From assembly GCA_963725035.1 (NCBI GenBank), contig CAVRWX010000010.1, positions 124,001 through 188,000 of the forward strand: a stretch of DNA of 64,000 bases. The letters are read 5' to 3'. The translations under genes were made by a program, and so were the position numbers. Source of the stretch: JALZKA01 sp963725035. GTDB lineage: Bacteria > Actinomycetota > Thermoleophilia > Solirubrobacterales > 70-9. Every line of letters starts with the position of its first letter. The stretch's first letter is position 1. The notes beneath the pieces were generated by a model that made no database searches, was not told where the DNA came from, and saw nothing but the letters and a program-made list of their open reading frames with translations. Positions 9,462 to 17,536 of the stretch are shown piece by piece.

Positions 9462-10244
9462 TCAGTAGCGGTGGTCGCGGCCCTCGACCTGGAGGGGCCC
9501 CAGCTCGCCGCACATCTCGACCAGACGGGAGACGGTGCGCCCGCCGATCTGCTCCTCGAGCTCAGTCTCTTCGAGGTTCGTGGTGACGAGCATCGAGCGC
9601 TCGGCGCCGTAGCGCTCGTCGACGATCGCGTAGAGCTGCTCGAGCACCCAGTCCGTCCGCTTCTCGGCGCCGAGGTCGTCGATGTGGAGGAGATCGACAG
9701 AGGTGAGCCGCTCGAAGAAGGCCACGTAGGAGTCCTGGCCGACCTCCGCGTCGTACGTGCGGCGGATGCGCGCGAGGAGCTGCGGCAGGGAGTAGATCGC
9801 GACGCTTCGCCCGGCCTTGGCCGCCGCGGAGGAGACCGCCATCGCGAGGGTCGTCTTGCCCGTCCCGACCGAGCCCGAGAGCCAGAGGCTGTCGCCGCGG
9901 TCGAGGCGCGCGCCGATGTCGTCGGCGAACTCCTTGACGGCGGCCACGGCGATGCGCGATTCGGGCGCGCGAGCCATGTCGGAGAGCGGCGGCCGGTCGA
10001 ACGAGACGCCGCGGTAGCGCGCGGGGATCGCCGTGGCCAGCCCGCGCGCACGCGAGCGTGTTTGCGTCACGCTGCGGCACTCGCAGGGCTCGACAGCGCC
10101 GTCCTCGGCATCCAGCCAGCCCGTCCCGTCGCACTTCGCGAGCGGGCAGGCGGGACCTGTCTCGCCACGGCGGATAGGCACCACGGTGCCCCCCTCGCCG
10201 GCGGGCACATCGCGGGGCCGGCTGCGTGCCGGCTCAGAAGTCAT
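9462..10244 (-). CDS. DnaC/DnaI-type helicase loader ATPase
   Basis: A 260-residue AAA+ protein with a Cys-rich N-terminal segment (Cys33, Cys38, Cys54, Cys56) that could bind zinc, Walker A GSVGTGKT (124-131) and Walker B LLHIDDLG (185-192), as in DnaC/DnaI helicase loaders and IstB-like ATPases. Its start overlaps the reconstructed end of dnaB by 11 bases in another frame, so the two are translationally coupled. That makes a loader of the replicative helicase the natural role. No transposase is nearby, which argues against IstB. Confidence 0.88.
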   Translation of the reverse strand: MTSEPARSRPRDVPAGEGGTVVPIRRGETGPACPLAKCDGTGWLDAEDGAVEPCECRSVTQTRSRARGLATAIPARYRGVSFDRPPLSDMARAPESRIAVAAVKEFADDIGARLDRGDSLWLSGSVGTGKTTLAMAVSSAAAKAGRSVAIYSLPQLLARIRRTYDAEVGQDSYVAFFERLTSVDLLHIDDLGAEKRTDWVLEQLYAIVDERYGAERSMLVTTNLEETELEEQIGGRTVSRLVEMCGELGPLQVEGRDHRY

Positions 10245-11665
10245 CTACGTCGTCACCGATTGGATCGTCGGGCTCGAACTCGTCACGGGGCGGCGGCGCG
10301 CTGCTTACGGGCCCTCCGTCGCGCCGATGGCTCTTGGCCAGATTGCGGAAGCGCGGATAGGGAGCCTGGAAGGCAAGCTCCACCTTGCCGATCGGTCCGT
10401 TGCGGTGCTTGGAGATCAGGAGCTCCGCCAGCCCGGCGACGTCGTGGTTCTCCGGCTCGTAGAACTCCTCGCGGAAGATGAAGCAGACGACGTCTGCAGT
10501 CCTGCTCGAGGTTTCCCGATTCGCGAAGGTCGGAGAGCATCGGGCGCTTGTCGGGACGCTGCTCCGGGGCGCGGGACAGCTGCGAGAGTCCGAGTACCGG
10601 CACGTCCAGCTCGCTGGCGAGGAGCTTCAGGCCACGGGAGATCGAACCAACCTGCTCGACTCGGCTGATCCGCGGGTCGTCCGGGCGCATCAGCTGCATG
10701 TAGTCCACGATGACGAGCCCCAGCCCGCCTGCCTTCGAGTACAGGCGGCGCGCCTTCGCCCGCAGCTCGAGGATCGAGATATCGGCAGAGGTGTCGATCC
10801 AGATCGGCGCCTCCTCGAGCTGGTTCGACGCCTTGAGGATCCGGTTCCAGTCGTTCTTGATCTGCCCCTTCGCCAGCTTCTTGCCGCCGATTCCCGCGCG
10901 GCAGGCAAGGAAGCGGTGGGCGAGCTCCGTCTCGGACATCTCGAGCGAGAAGAACGCGACCGGCAGCTTCTTCTCCACCGCCACGAAGTCGGCGATGTTG
11001 GCGACGAGCGCGGATTTCCCCATCGACGGCCTGGCCGCGAAGATGACGAGGTTTCCGGGCTGGAACCCGCCGGTGATCTCGTCGAGGTCCGAGAATCCCG
11101 ACGGGGTTCCCGTGAGGTCCCTCTTCCCCTCTGAGAGCTCCTCGAGGCGCGTGGTCTCGCGCTCGAGGATGTCCGCGATCGAGGCGAAGTCCTGCGAGGC
11201 CGTGTCGTGTGCGACCTCGAACATCATGCGCTCGGCCTGCTCGACGAGGTCGCGCGGCTCGCCGCTGCGCTCACGGACCGAGTTCTGGATCTTGTGGGAT
11301 GCCTCCAGAAGGCGGCGCAGCATCGCGTTCGCCTTGACGATCCGGGCGTAGTGGTCCGCGTTGCCGGCCACGGGGACCGTCGAGGCGAGGCTGGAGACGA
11401 ACTCGGGCCCGCCCGACTCGGCGAGCTCGCCGAGGTTCGTCAGCTGCTCGGTGACCGTGAGGGCGTCAACGGGCTCGCCGCGGGAGTGCAGCGAGTGGAC
11501 GGCACCGAAAATGATGCGATGGCGCTGGCGGTAGAAGTCCTCCGACTTCAGGTGGACGTCCACGATCACCGAGGCCACCGCCGTCTCGGAGACCATCATC
11601 GCGCCAAGGACCGACTCCTCGGCTTCGAGATTCTGCGGCGGGACGTACTGGTCTGCGGTGGTCAT
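10234..11665 (-). CDS. dnaB: Replicative DNA helicase DnaB, with a +1 frameshift
   Basis: The RecA-fold replicative helicase. It has an N-terminal domain (about 10-110), a linker helix, and the ATPase with Walker A ARPSMGKSA (211-219), the LGLVIVDYMQLM Walker B region and RESGNLEQD. After that motif the first frame turns into unrelated arginine-rich sequence. The family sequence (DVVCFIFREEFYEPENHD, then SKHRNGPIGK) resumes one base later at about 10497 and ends with an acidic tail at the TGA at 10234-10236. One extra T in the codon before the Asp explains this. Because dnaB is essential, a sequence error is by far the likeliest cause. Confidence 0.93.
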
Positions 11666-11888
11666 CTGGTCCTATTGATTAGAGGGCAGGGATCGGCGGA
11701 AATCGCCCCTCCCATGGAAGGTCTCCGATGGAAGCAGAACCTGACCGGCAAGGCAGGCGTCAAACCCGCTCAGACGGCAAAAAGAAAGTTGAACTTAGGT
11801 CGTGATGGGGCGCCGACGTCCGCAGATCGAAACCGCGGTGTTGAGTCGTTAGTCGCTTTGCATGGAAGGCACCTGGGGTTCAGAACGC

Positions 11889-11933
11889 CGTGTGTGCATC
11901 CGCGTTCGCTCAGCGAACGCCGCGGTACACACG
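11889..11933. repeat. Strong hairpin, first member of an inverted pair
   Basis: Outer arms CGTGTGT and ACACACG pair fully. Inner arms GCGTTCGC and GCGAACGC pair fully around a TCA loop. The element resembles the hairpin at 11958-12003 read from the other strand. There is no T-run on either side, so a simple intrinsic terminator is not obvious. Confidence 0.75.
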
Positions 11934-11957
11934 AGCAAGGCAGGGGCGGATGGCCTT

Positions 11958-12003
11958 CGTGTGTGGCGGAACGTTTCGCTGAGCGGGAGCGGATTACCAC
12001 ACG
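11958..12003. repeat. Strong hairpin, second member of an inverted pair
   Basis: Outer arms CGTGTGTGG and CCACACG enclose a segment containing CGCTGAGCG. Its reverse complement aligns with the first hairpin over shared blocks (CGTGTG, ATCCGC, CGCTCAGCGAA, ACACACG), so the pair is a diverged inverted duplication. It ends about 84 bases before the oxidoreductase start. Confidence 0.65.
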
Positions 12004-12087
12004 AGGAGATATTGCGCCGCTTCGAAGGCTCGTCGCCTATGTTGTGTCGGTGGACCGTCGCCGCCCCCGATGTGGCAGGAGGCGCCG

Positions 12088-13056
12088 ATGAAGGCGGTGG
12101 TCTACGAGCGGTACGGGGCGCCCGACGTGCTCCGCATCGAGGACGTGTCGATCCCGGCGCCGGGTCCCGGCCAGGTACTGGTGAGGGTTGCTGCCACGGC
12201 GATCAACCTCAGCGATTGGGAGACGCTGCTCGGGACGCCGGCCTACTCGCGCATCGGCGGGCTGCGCGCGCCGCGCCGCCGCACCCTTGGTTCGGATATC
12301 GCCGGGCGGGTGGAGGCGGTCGGCGACGGCGTCACGGCGTTCAAGCCGGGCGACGACGTGTACGGCGACAACCTTGGTCTCAAGGGCGGCTTTGCCGAGT
12401 ATGCCGTTGCTCCGGCGTCGGCGCTTGCGGTCAAGCCGGCCCGGCTCAGCTTCGTGGAGGCTTCTACCATCCCGCAGCCGGGACCGATCGCGCTGCAGGG
12501 CACGGCGGGCGCAGGGCGCGGCAGCCGGGTGCTGATCAACGGTGCGGGCGGGGGCTCGGGATCGTTCGCCATCCAGCTCGCCAAGCGGCTCGGCGCGCAC
12601 GTCACCGGAGTCGACAATGCCGCCAAGCTCGAGTTCATGCGATCTCTGGGTGCCGACGCCGCCGTCGACTACCGCAACCACGACTTCACCCGCAGCGGCC
12701 AGCGCTACGACCTGATCCTCGACCTGGTCGCCTATCGCTCGATGTTTGCTTACCGCCGGGCGTTGGCCAAGGGTGGCCGCTACCGATGCGTCGGTGGCAC
12801 GACGCGCGCCGTGCTGCGTGCCCTCACGGTCGGCTTCGTGGTCGGCCGCGCGACCGGACGGCGCATGGGAGTGCTGGCGGTGAAGGCGGGTCCGGCGCAC
12901 TTCCGGCCGCTTGCCGACTTGATCGTCGCCGGTGACGTGGCGATCCACATCGACCGCACGTTCGACCTCGATGACGTTCCGGCGGCGCTCGCCCACGTCG
13001 GCAAGGGCCACGCGCTGGGCAAGGTCGTCGTCACCGTCGACGGCGCCAACGTCTGA
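12088..13056 (+). CDS. Zinc-independent medium-chain reductase (quinone oxidoreductase/NADP alcohol dehydrogenase family)
   Basis: A 322-residue MDR-superfamily oxidoreductase. I chose the ATG at 12088 because a GGAGG lies just upstream and the family N-terminus (MKAVVYERYGAPDVLRIEDV) begins there. It has a GroES-like N-terminal domain and a Rossmann domain with a glycine-rich NADP-binding loop (NGAGGGSGSFAIQLAK). The catalytic zinc cysteines of alcohol dehydrogenases are absent, placing it with quinone-oxidoreductase-like members. It sits between dnaB and rplI on the opposite strand, interrupting a usually contiguous replication/ribosomal block. Confidence 0.85.
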   Translation: MKAVVYERYGAPDVLRIEDVSIPAPGPGQVLVRVAATAINLSDWETLLGTPAYSRIGGLRAPRRRTLGSDIAGRVEAVGDGVTAFKPGDDVYGDNLGLKGGFAEYAVAPASALAVKPARLSFVEASTIPQPGPIALQGTAGAGRGSRVLINGAGGGSGSFAIQLAKRLGAHVTGVDNAAKLEFMRSLGADAAVDYRNHDFTRSGQRYDLILDLVAYRSMFAYRRALAKGGRYRCVGGTTRAVLRALTVGFVVGRATGRRMGVLAVKAGPAHFRPLADLIVAGDVAIHIDRTFDLDDVPAALAHVGKGHALGKVVVTVDGANV

Positions 13057-13088
13057 CCGCGGGCGTGCTGGTGTGAGGCCTGGAAGCG

Positions 13089-13541
13089 CTAGTGCGCTTC
13101 GGCGACGATCGTCTTGACGCTGGCGGTCTGGCCGCCGCCGAGCTCGACCTCGACCATGTAGGTGCCGACCTCGCGGATCGGGTCGTCGAGCTTGATCTTC
13201 TTGCGGTCGATCCTGAGGCCGCGGGCCTCGGCGATCGCCTCTGCGATCTCGGCGTTCGTGACGGAGCCGAAGAGCTTTCCGTCCTCGCCGGCGCGGTGCT
13301 GGATCGTCAGCACGGTCTTGGCGAGAAGCGCCGCGGTTTCGCCGGCGCGCTCCTCCGCCTCCTTGGCCGCCTTCTCGGCGGCCTCGCGGCGCCGCTGAGC
13401 CTCTTCGAGTGCGCCGCTGGTCGCGGGCTGGGCGAGCTTGCGCGGGACGAGGAAGTTCCTGAGGTATCCGGGAGAGACGTCGACGGCGTCCCCGGCCTCG
13501 CCAAGGTCCTCAACGTCTTTGAGGAGGATCGCCTGCGCCAC
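13089..13541 (-). CDS. rplI: Ribosomal protein bL9
   Basis: A 150-residue L9, a structural protein of the 50S subunit. I chose the GTG at 13541 because the family N-terminus (AQAILLKDVEDLG) starts there; the longer frame adds unrelated residues. The N-terminal domain has the conserved GYLRNFLVPRKLA motif, followed by the long connecting helix rich in Ala, Glu and Lys and the C-terminal domain (GKLFGSVTNAEIAEA). It follows rpsR by 10 bases, so the two are co-transcribed. Confidence 0.95.
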   Translation of the reverse strand: MAQAILLKDVEDLGEAGDAVDVSPGYLRNFLVPRKLAQPATSGALEEAQRRREAAEKAAKEAEERAGETAALLAKTVLTIQHRAGEDGKLFGSVTNAEIAEAIAEARGLRIDRKKIKLDDPIREVGTYMVEVELGGGQTASVKTIVAEAH

Positions 13542-13551
13542 GATTTCGTCT

Positions 13552-13875
13552 CTAACGCTCGCCGACGTAGGGGAGCATCCCCAGCTCACGCGCCCTCTTC
13601 ACGGCAAGCGCGAGCTCGCGCTGGTGCTCGCGGGAGAGGCCGGTGACGCGGCGGGAGCGGACCTTGCCGCGGTCCGAGAGGAAGCGGCGGAGAAGGGTGA
13701 GGTCCTTGTAGTCGATCGTCTCCGCATTGATCTTCGTGTACTTGCGCGGGCGGATGCGCTCGCCGCGCCTGCCGCCGGGACCGCCGCGGCGCGGACCTGA
13801 GCCCGAGCCCGAGCTGGAGCCGGAACGGCTCGACGACTGGCCCTGCTCAGATCGCGGAGGAGACTTGCGGGCCAC
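13552..13875 (-). CDS. rpsR: Ribosomal protein bS18 with an extended N-terminus
   Basis: A 107-residue S18. The C-terminal 70 residues are canonical (IDYKDLTLLRRFLSDRGK, then SRRVTGLSREHQRELA). The first 40 or so form a low-complexity Ser/Gly/Arg-rich extension not found in typical S18 (about 75-85 residues). It lies downstream of ssb with a 133-base gap that contains a hairpin, so it may have its own promoter or be attenuated. Confidence 0.95.
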   Translation of the reverse strand: MARKSPPRSEQGQSSSRSGSSSGSGSGPRRGGPGGRRGERIRPRKYTKINAETIDYKDLTLLRRFLSDRGKVRSRRVTGLSREHQRELALAVKRARELGMLPYVGER

Positions 13876-13962
13876 TTAGAGGGCCCCGTTCTTGGCTTGA
13901 AAGCTGGTCATATCGAACGAATGCGCCGCCCGGGCGAAGGGCGACGCGTACGCACCAGTATA

Positions 13963-13987
13963 GGGAGGCGCCTTTCCAGCGCCTCCC
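13963..13987 (-). terminator. Hairpin between ssb and rpsR
   Basis: Perfect 9-bp arms GGGAGGCGC and GCGCCTCCC with a 7-base loop, in the ssb-rpsR gap. There is no long T-run after it on the minus strand; a TATACT hexamer follows immediately. It could be a weak terminator or attenuator, or an RNA feature adjusting rpsR/rplI levels relative to ssb. Confidence 0.5.
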
Positions 13988-14008
13988 AAAGACCTGAAAC
14001 CCTGAGGC

Positions 14009-14491
14009 CTAGAACGGAATGTCGTCGTCAGACGACGAGCCGACCGACGCGGGGGCCGGCGAGTCGAAGTCCGACGTGTCGGCCGGAAGGCCGGAGTCGC
14101 CGCCGGTGAAGCTCTCGCCGCCGTTGCCGTTGCCGCCGCCACCGCCGCCCGAGGAGCCGTCGCGGCTGCCGAGGAACTGCACCGTCTCGGCGATGATCTC
14201 GACCGCCTGGCGCTTGTTGCCGTCCGTCTCCCACTCGCGCCATTCGAGGCGGCCCGAGATCGCGACCGGCCGGCCCTTGACGAGGTATGTCGAACAGTTC
14301 TCGCCCTGCGCGCCCCAAACGGTCACGTCGAAGTAGTTGGGCTTGTCCTCCCACTGGTCGCCGGACTTCCGCCGGGTATTGACGGCGACCCGAAGCTTGC
14401 AGACGGGAGTCCCGCTTGGCGTGTGGCGAAGCTCGGGATCGCGGGTGAGGTTTCCAGTGACTACGACGGAGTTGATGTTGCTTGCGGCCAT
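14009..14491 (-). CDS. ssb: Single-stranded DNA-binding protein
   Basis: A 160-residue SSB. An OB-fold domain (about 1-110) starts with NSVVVTGNLTRDPELRHTPSG and includes the FDVTVWG and SGRLEWREWETDG strands. A Gly/Asn-rich linker follows, then the acidic tip DDDIPF that recruits DNA-processing partners. A GGAAGG ribosome-binding site precedes the ATG. It is placed between rpsF and rpsR, as in most bacteria. Confidence 0.96.
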   Translation of the reverse strand: MAASNINSVVVTGNLTRDPELRHTPSGTPVCKLRVAVNTRRKSGDQWEDKPNYFDVTVWGAQGENCSTYLVKGRPVAISGRLEWREWETDGNKRQAVEIIAETVQFLGSRDGSSGGGGGGNGNGGESFTGGDSGLPADTSDFDSPAPASVGSSSDDDIPF

Positions 14492-14603
14492 GTGGCTGCC
14501 CCTTCCAAGTTCTCGAAAACTGGTTCGCTTTCCAGTCTAAGGACGGGGTCGGCGCGTTCTCGCCCCACCTGACAAAAGAAAGGCGTAAATAGCGGGGTGA
14601 GAG

Positions 14604-15317
14604 CTATTCGGCGGGCTGCTCAGGCTCGGCCGGAGCGGCCTCGGGCGCCTCGGCGGGAGCCTCGGGCGCGTCCGCGGGAGCCTCTGCGACGGGCTCTGCT
14701 TCGGCCGGCGCAGCCTCTGCGGGAGGTGCCTCGGCCGGTGCCTCAGCGGGAGGAGCTTCAGCAGCTGGTGCCTCAGCGGCGGGAGCCTCGGGCGCCGGAG
14801 CGTCAGGTGCCGGAGCAGCCGGCGCTGGGGCAGCCTCGGCGTTCGACTGGGCCGCCTCGGGCTCAGGGCCGCGCGGCGGGCGATCGTCGTAGCCGCCATC
14901 CCGGCGTCCACGGCCGCCGCTCGGGCGGTCTGAGCCGGGGGTGAACACAAGCGGCGCCGGCGGGTCGATCACGGGAGCGCGCGGGTCCACCTTGAAGATC
15001 CGGAAGCGAAGGACGCCGTCGGTGATCTTCAGGTTGTGGTTGAGGTCGTCGAGGACGCCCTTGCCGTTCTCGAAGCGAAAGAAGCGGTAATCCGCCTCGT
15101 TGCGCTGATCGATCTCGTAAGACATCTTGCGCGTGCCCCAGGTCCGCTCCTGCTTGAGCGTCGCGCCTTCCTCGATCCGGCGGCGTGCACTGACCGCGAT
15201 CTCCTCACGGCGCTCATCGGGCACCTCGGGATCGAGCATCAGAACGAGTTCGTATTCAGGGATCAGCTTGGCCAAAACGGCCGCGGAGGATAGCGGGGGT
15301 TCCAGGCCCAAAGCCAC
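14604..15317 (-). CDS. rpsF: Ribosomal protein bS6 with a long Ala/Pro/Glu C-terminal tail
   Basis: The S6 domain occupies about residues 18-120 (PEYELVLMLDPEVPDERREE, then GTRKMSYEI and YRFFRFE). It is followed by a basic Gly/Arg patch and a tail of about 100 residues made almost only of Ala, Pro and Glu. Typical S6 is 95-100 residues, so the tail doubles the protein. The GTG at 15317 gives the longest form. The family start aligns near residue 16, so a TTG at 15275 is a good alternative; neither has a clear Shine-Dalgarno sequence. Confidence 0.9.
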   Translation of the reverse strand: MALGLEPPLSSAAVLAKLIPEYELVLMLDPEVPDERREEIAVSARRRIEEGATLKQERTWGTRKMSYEIDQRNEADYRFFRFENGKGVLDDLNHNLKITDGVLRFRIFKVDPRAPVIDPPAPLVFTPGSDRPSGGRGRRDGGYDDRPPRGPEPEAAQSNAEAAPAPAAPAPDAPAPEAPAAEAPAAEAPPAEAPAEAPPAEAAPAEAEPVAEAPADAPEAPAEAPEAAPAEPEQPAE

Positions 15318-15361
15318 GGCAAGGGGGGCGCCACGACGGCCCGCGGGGTTGTCCGAGTCGC

Positions 15362-15887
15362 ATGGGTAAGCGAACTCGACTAGCGATCAGATGGACGGCG
15401 GCGGCGCGCATGGCCGGGTTTTCGGCCCTTGCCGTAGCCGCTCTTGTCCTCGTGGCACGATCGCTCGAGCCGCCCAAGACTCCGCCCGTGCCGCCCGACG
15501 TGGGCCTAGCCCCACTGCAGTCACCCACGGCCGCACCCTCCCTCGCGGCCGTGGGTAGTCGGGCCACCAGCACGCCGGGGGCCGCGGGTGGTCGGGATGC
15601 GCCTCCTCGCGGAGCCGTGGGTGGTCGGGATGCCTCCTCCAGGAGGCTAAGGAAGAACCAGAAACCCGCAGACCCGGGCGGGCGAGCCCGAAATGCACGG
15701 CCTCCTGGAGGGGGCGTCCCGACCGCCCGCGGAGCCCGTGCCGCCATCTGCGCCCGCTCCGCCGCCTCCCGCTGCGCCAGCCCCGCACCGCGCCGCTCCG
15801 TCGCCTCCAGCCCGCCCGCCGGCGCCTTCACCACCTCCTTCGCCACCCCAGCAACCCCAGCCACCCGAATTCGGATTCGAGCACTGA
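15362..15887 (+). CDS. Membrane-anchored proline-rich protein, probably frameshifted
   Basis: The ATG at 15362 begins a short basic N-terminus and one membrane segment (FSALAVAALVLVARS), then a Pro/Ala-rich region. The original frame loses protein character after about 15540. A proline-rich stretch in another frame (from about 15650) ends naturally with a PEFGFEH C-terminus at 15887. This suggests one gene of about 175 residues with a frame change inside a repeat-rich segment. The function is unknown; a cell-envelope spacer protein is likely. It is divergent from rpsF and lies 14 bases upstream of the next gene. Confidence 0.4.
15551..15728. repeat. Cluster of direct and inverted short repeats
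   Basis: Three near-copies of GTGGGTGGTCGGGA occur at 15551-15563, 15584-15597 and 15617-15630. The last, extended as 15617-15646, forms an imperfect inverted repeat with 15701-15728. CCTCCTCCAGGAGG inside the left arm is itself a palindrome. The cluster lies inside the proline-rich reading frame and coincides with its frame change. Confidence 0.7.
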
Positions 15888-15901
15888 AAGGACCACTCTC
15901 A

Positions 15902-17479
15902 ATGAAGCGATCGTTCCTGGCAGCCGCCCTCCTGGCAATAGCGCTCTTCGCGGGCGCAGCGCCCGAGGCCCACGGAGGCACGTACAAGGCAATCCAGTGC
16001 TACGAGCGCTCGGGCGCCGGCCACCACGACGTCTCCTACGACTCGAGCTCCGAGCGCTACCGCTCAAGCGCCGATTGTGAGGGGCAAGGCCTGGGCGTGA
16101 CGCACAACCCCGGCGCCTCGCGCACCGGAAGCGGCCGCTTCGGCGCTTGGACGATCACCGCCCCGGATGGCACCGAGATCGTCCGGGCGGCGGCGCGCGT
16201 CAGTGCCTCCAGCCAGAACTCGCACGTCCCGCAGGTCCACATCGGCCTGGAGGGAGGAGCCAAGGAGCTCCTGGACGGCGTGCGCGGCGACCTCCACACG
16301 ATCGATTGGGAAGGCGCCGGAGGCAGCTACTTCTCCAGCCGCCTCACCTGCCTCAGCCGCGAGGACTGCGGCGACGGTCGCGACGCGTACATCTACATGC
16401 GGCGCATCGCCCTCACCCTCCGCGACCTCGCCCCACCCACCGTCCAGCTGGGCGGCACGCTCCTCGAGCCTGGCTCGCGGCGCGGCGATCAGGCGCTCGA
16501 GGTGAACGCGGCCGACGCCGGCTCCGGCGTGCGCTCGGTCTCGATCGACCTGAACGGCGAGCCGCTCGAGTCGCGAGTCCTCGAATGCGCCGTAAGGGAC
16601 CGAGTCGCCATGCGCCTGCGGCCCTGCCCGGGCAACGCGACGCCCCAGTTCCAGGTCGACACCGCGGGCGCGGGCTTTCGCCAGGGCCCGAACGAGCTGC
16701 GGGTCTGCGCCGCCGACTTCGCGCCCGAGGCAACGGCCAACCACACCTGCGAGACACGAACGGTCCGGATCGACAACGCCTGCCCGATCTCCGGGACACC
16801 CGGCTCGGTGCTCCGCGCGCGCTTCAAGGGCGCGGGCGGCCGCATGACAGCCCCGAGCAACGAGCCGGCCACCGTCATCGGAGCCCTGACCGACGCCGGC
16901 GGCCAGCCGGTCCGCGCCGCAGAGGTCTGCGTCGCCACAAGGATCGACACCGAGGGCCCGCCCGAGCGGGTCATCGCCACCCCCACCACCGGTCCCGACG
17001 GCCGCTTCCAGGTCCGCCTGCCCGCAGGCCCAAGCCGCGAAGTCAGAGTCGCCCACTGGCAAGGCGCCCACGAAGTCACCGAGCGCTTCCTCGATCTCCG
17101 CTCAAAAGCCGTCCCCCGCCTGGCCCTCAAGCCAACCCGAGGCCTTTCGAACGGAGACACGATCCGCTTCGACGTCCGAATCCCCGGCCCAGCCCACATG
17201 CATCGCCGAGTCGCCATCCAGGCAAGAGGCACAGGCAAGTGGATCCGAATCGAAGGAGGCCGAACAGACCGAGGAGGCCGCTGGTCAGGCCACTACCGCT
17301 TCCAAAGCACCACCAGCACCCGCCGCTACGCATTCCGAGCAGTAATCCGCCGCCAACCGGGCTACCCCTACCAACCGGGCCACTCAAAGACCCGCCACGC
17401 AACCGTTTCCGGCCCTAGAACGGCTCCGAAAGCAAGCATGGCGAGGACGCAGGGCGATCGGCGAAACGAGCTTGGGTAA
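15902..17479 (+). CDS. Secreted multi-domain surface protein with carboxypeptidase-regulatory-like domain
   Basis: A 525-residue protein starting at the ATG at 15902 with a signal peptide (SFLAAALLAIALFAGAAPEAHG). The first half contains paired cysteines and a beta-rich domain; the middle resembles bacterial Ig-like sequence (NAADAGSGVRSVSIDLNGEP). About residues 315-400 resemble a carboxypeptidase regulatory-like domain (GALTDAGGQPVRAAEVCVA, then TTGPDGRFQVRLPAG). The C-terminal part is rich in Arg and Thr and beta-prone. Probably an extracellular or wall-associated binding protein; no catalytic motif is visible. Its stop codon lies in the loop of a large hairpin. Confidence 0.7.
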   Translation: MKRSFLAAALLAIALFAGAAPEAHGGTYKAIQCYERSGAGHHDVSYDSSSERYRSSADCEGQGLGVTHNPGASRTGSGRFGAWTITAPDGTEIVRAAARVSASSQNSHVPQVHIGLEGGAKELLDGVRGDLHTIDWEGAGGSYFSSRLTCLSREDCGDGRDAYIYMRRIALTLRDLAPPTVQLGGTLLEPGSRRGDQALEVNAADAGSGVRSVSIDLNGEPLESRVLECAVRDRVAMRLRPCPGNATPQFQVDTAGAGFRQGPNELRVCAADFAPEATANHTCETRTVRIDNACPISGTPGSVLRARFKGAGGRMTAPSNEPATVIGALTDAGGQPVRAAEVCVATRIDTEGPPERVIATPTTGPDGRFQVRLPAGPSREVRVAHWQGAHEVTERFLDLRSKAVPRLALKPTRGLSNGDTIRFDVRIPGPAHMHRRVAIQARGTGKWIRIEGGRTDRGGRWSGHYRFQSTTSTRRYAFRAVIRRQPGYPYQPGHSKTRHATVSGPRTAPKASMARTQGDRRNELG

Positions 17480-17504
17480 ATCCCAAGTGAGTGGTCGATC
17501 GCCC
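17452..17504. terminator. Bidirectional terminator-like hairpin
   Basis: Outer arms GGGCGATCG and CGATCGCCC (9 of 9 pairs) enclose inner arms CTTGGG and CCCAAG (6 of 6) with loop TAAAT. It sits between the convergent secreted-protein gene and otsA. The TAA stop of the plus-strand gene lies in the loop. No T-run is present. Confidence 0.6.
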
Positions 17505-17536
17505 GAGGACGACGCCAGGCGCCGCTTGCAGGCCGC

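Larger units (their letters stand above)
11666..12087. other. Long divergent intergenic region upstream of dnaB
   Basis: About 420 bases without a convincing gene separate dnaB (minus strand) from the oxidoreductase (plus strand). Short frames here have poor codon structure. The right half is dominated by two strong hairpins (11889-11933 and 11958-12003). The left half is less GC-rich (for example an A-rich run near 11779-11791) and may hold the dnaB promoter; I could not fix a hexamer pair. Confidence 0.6.
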
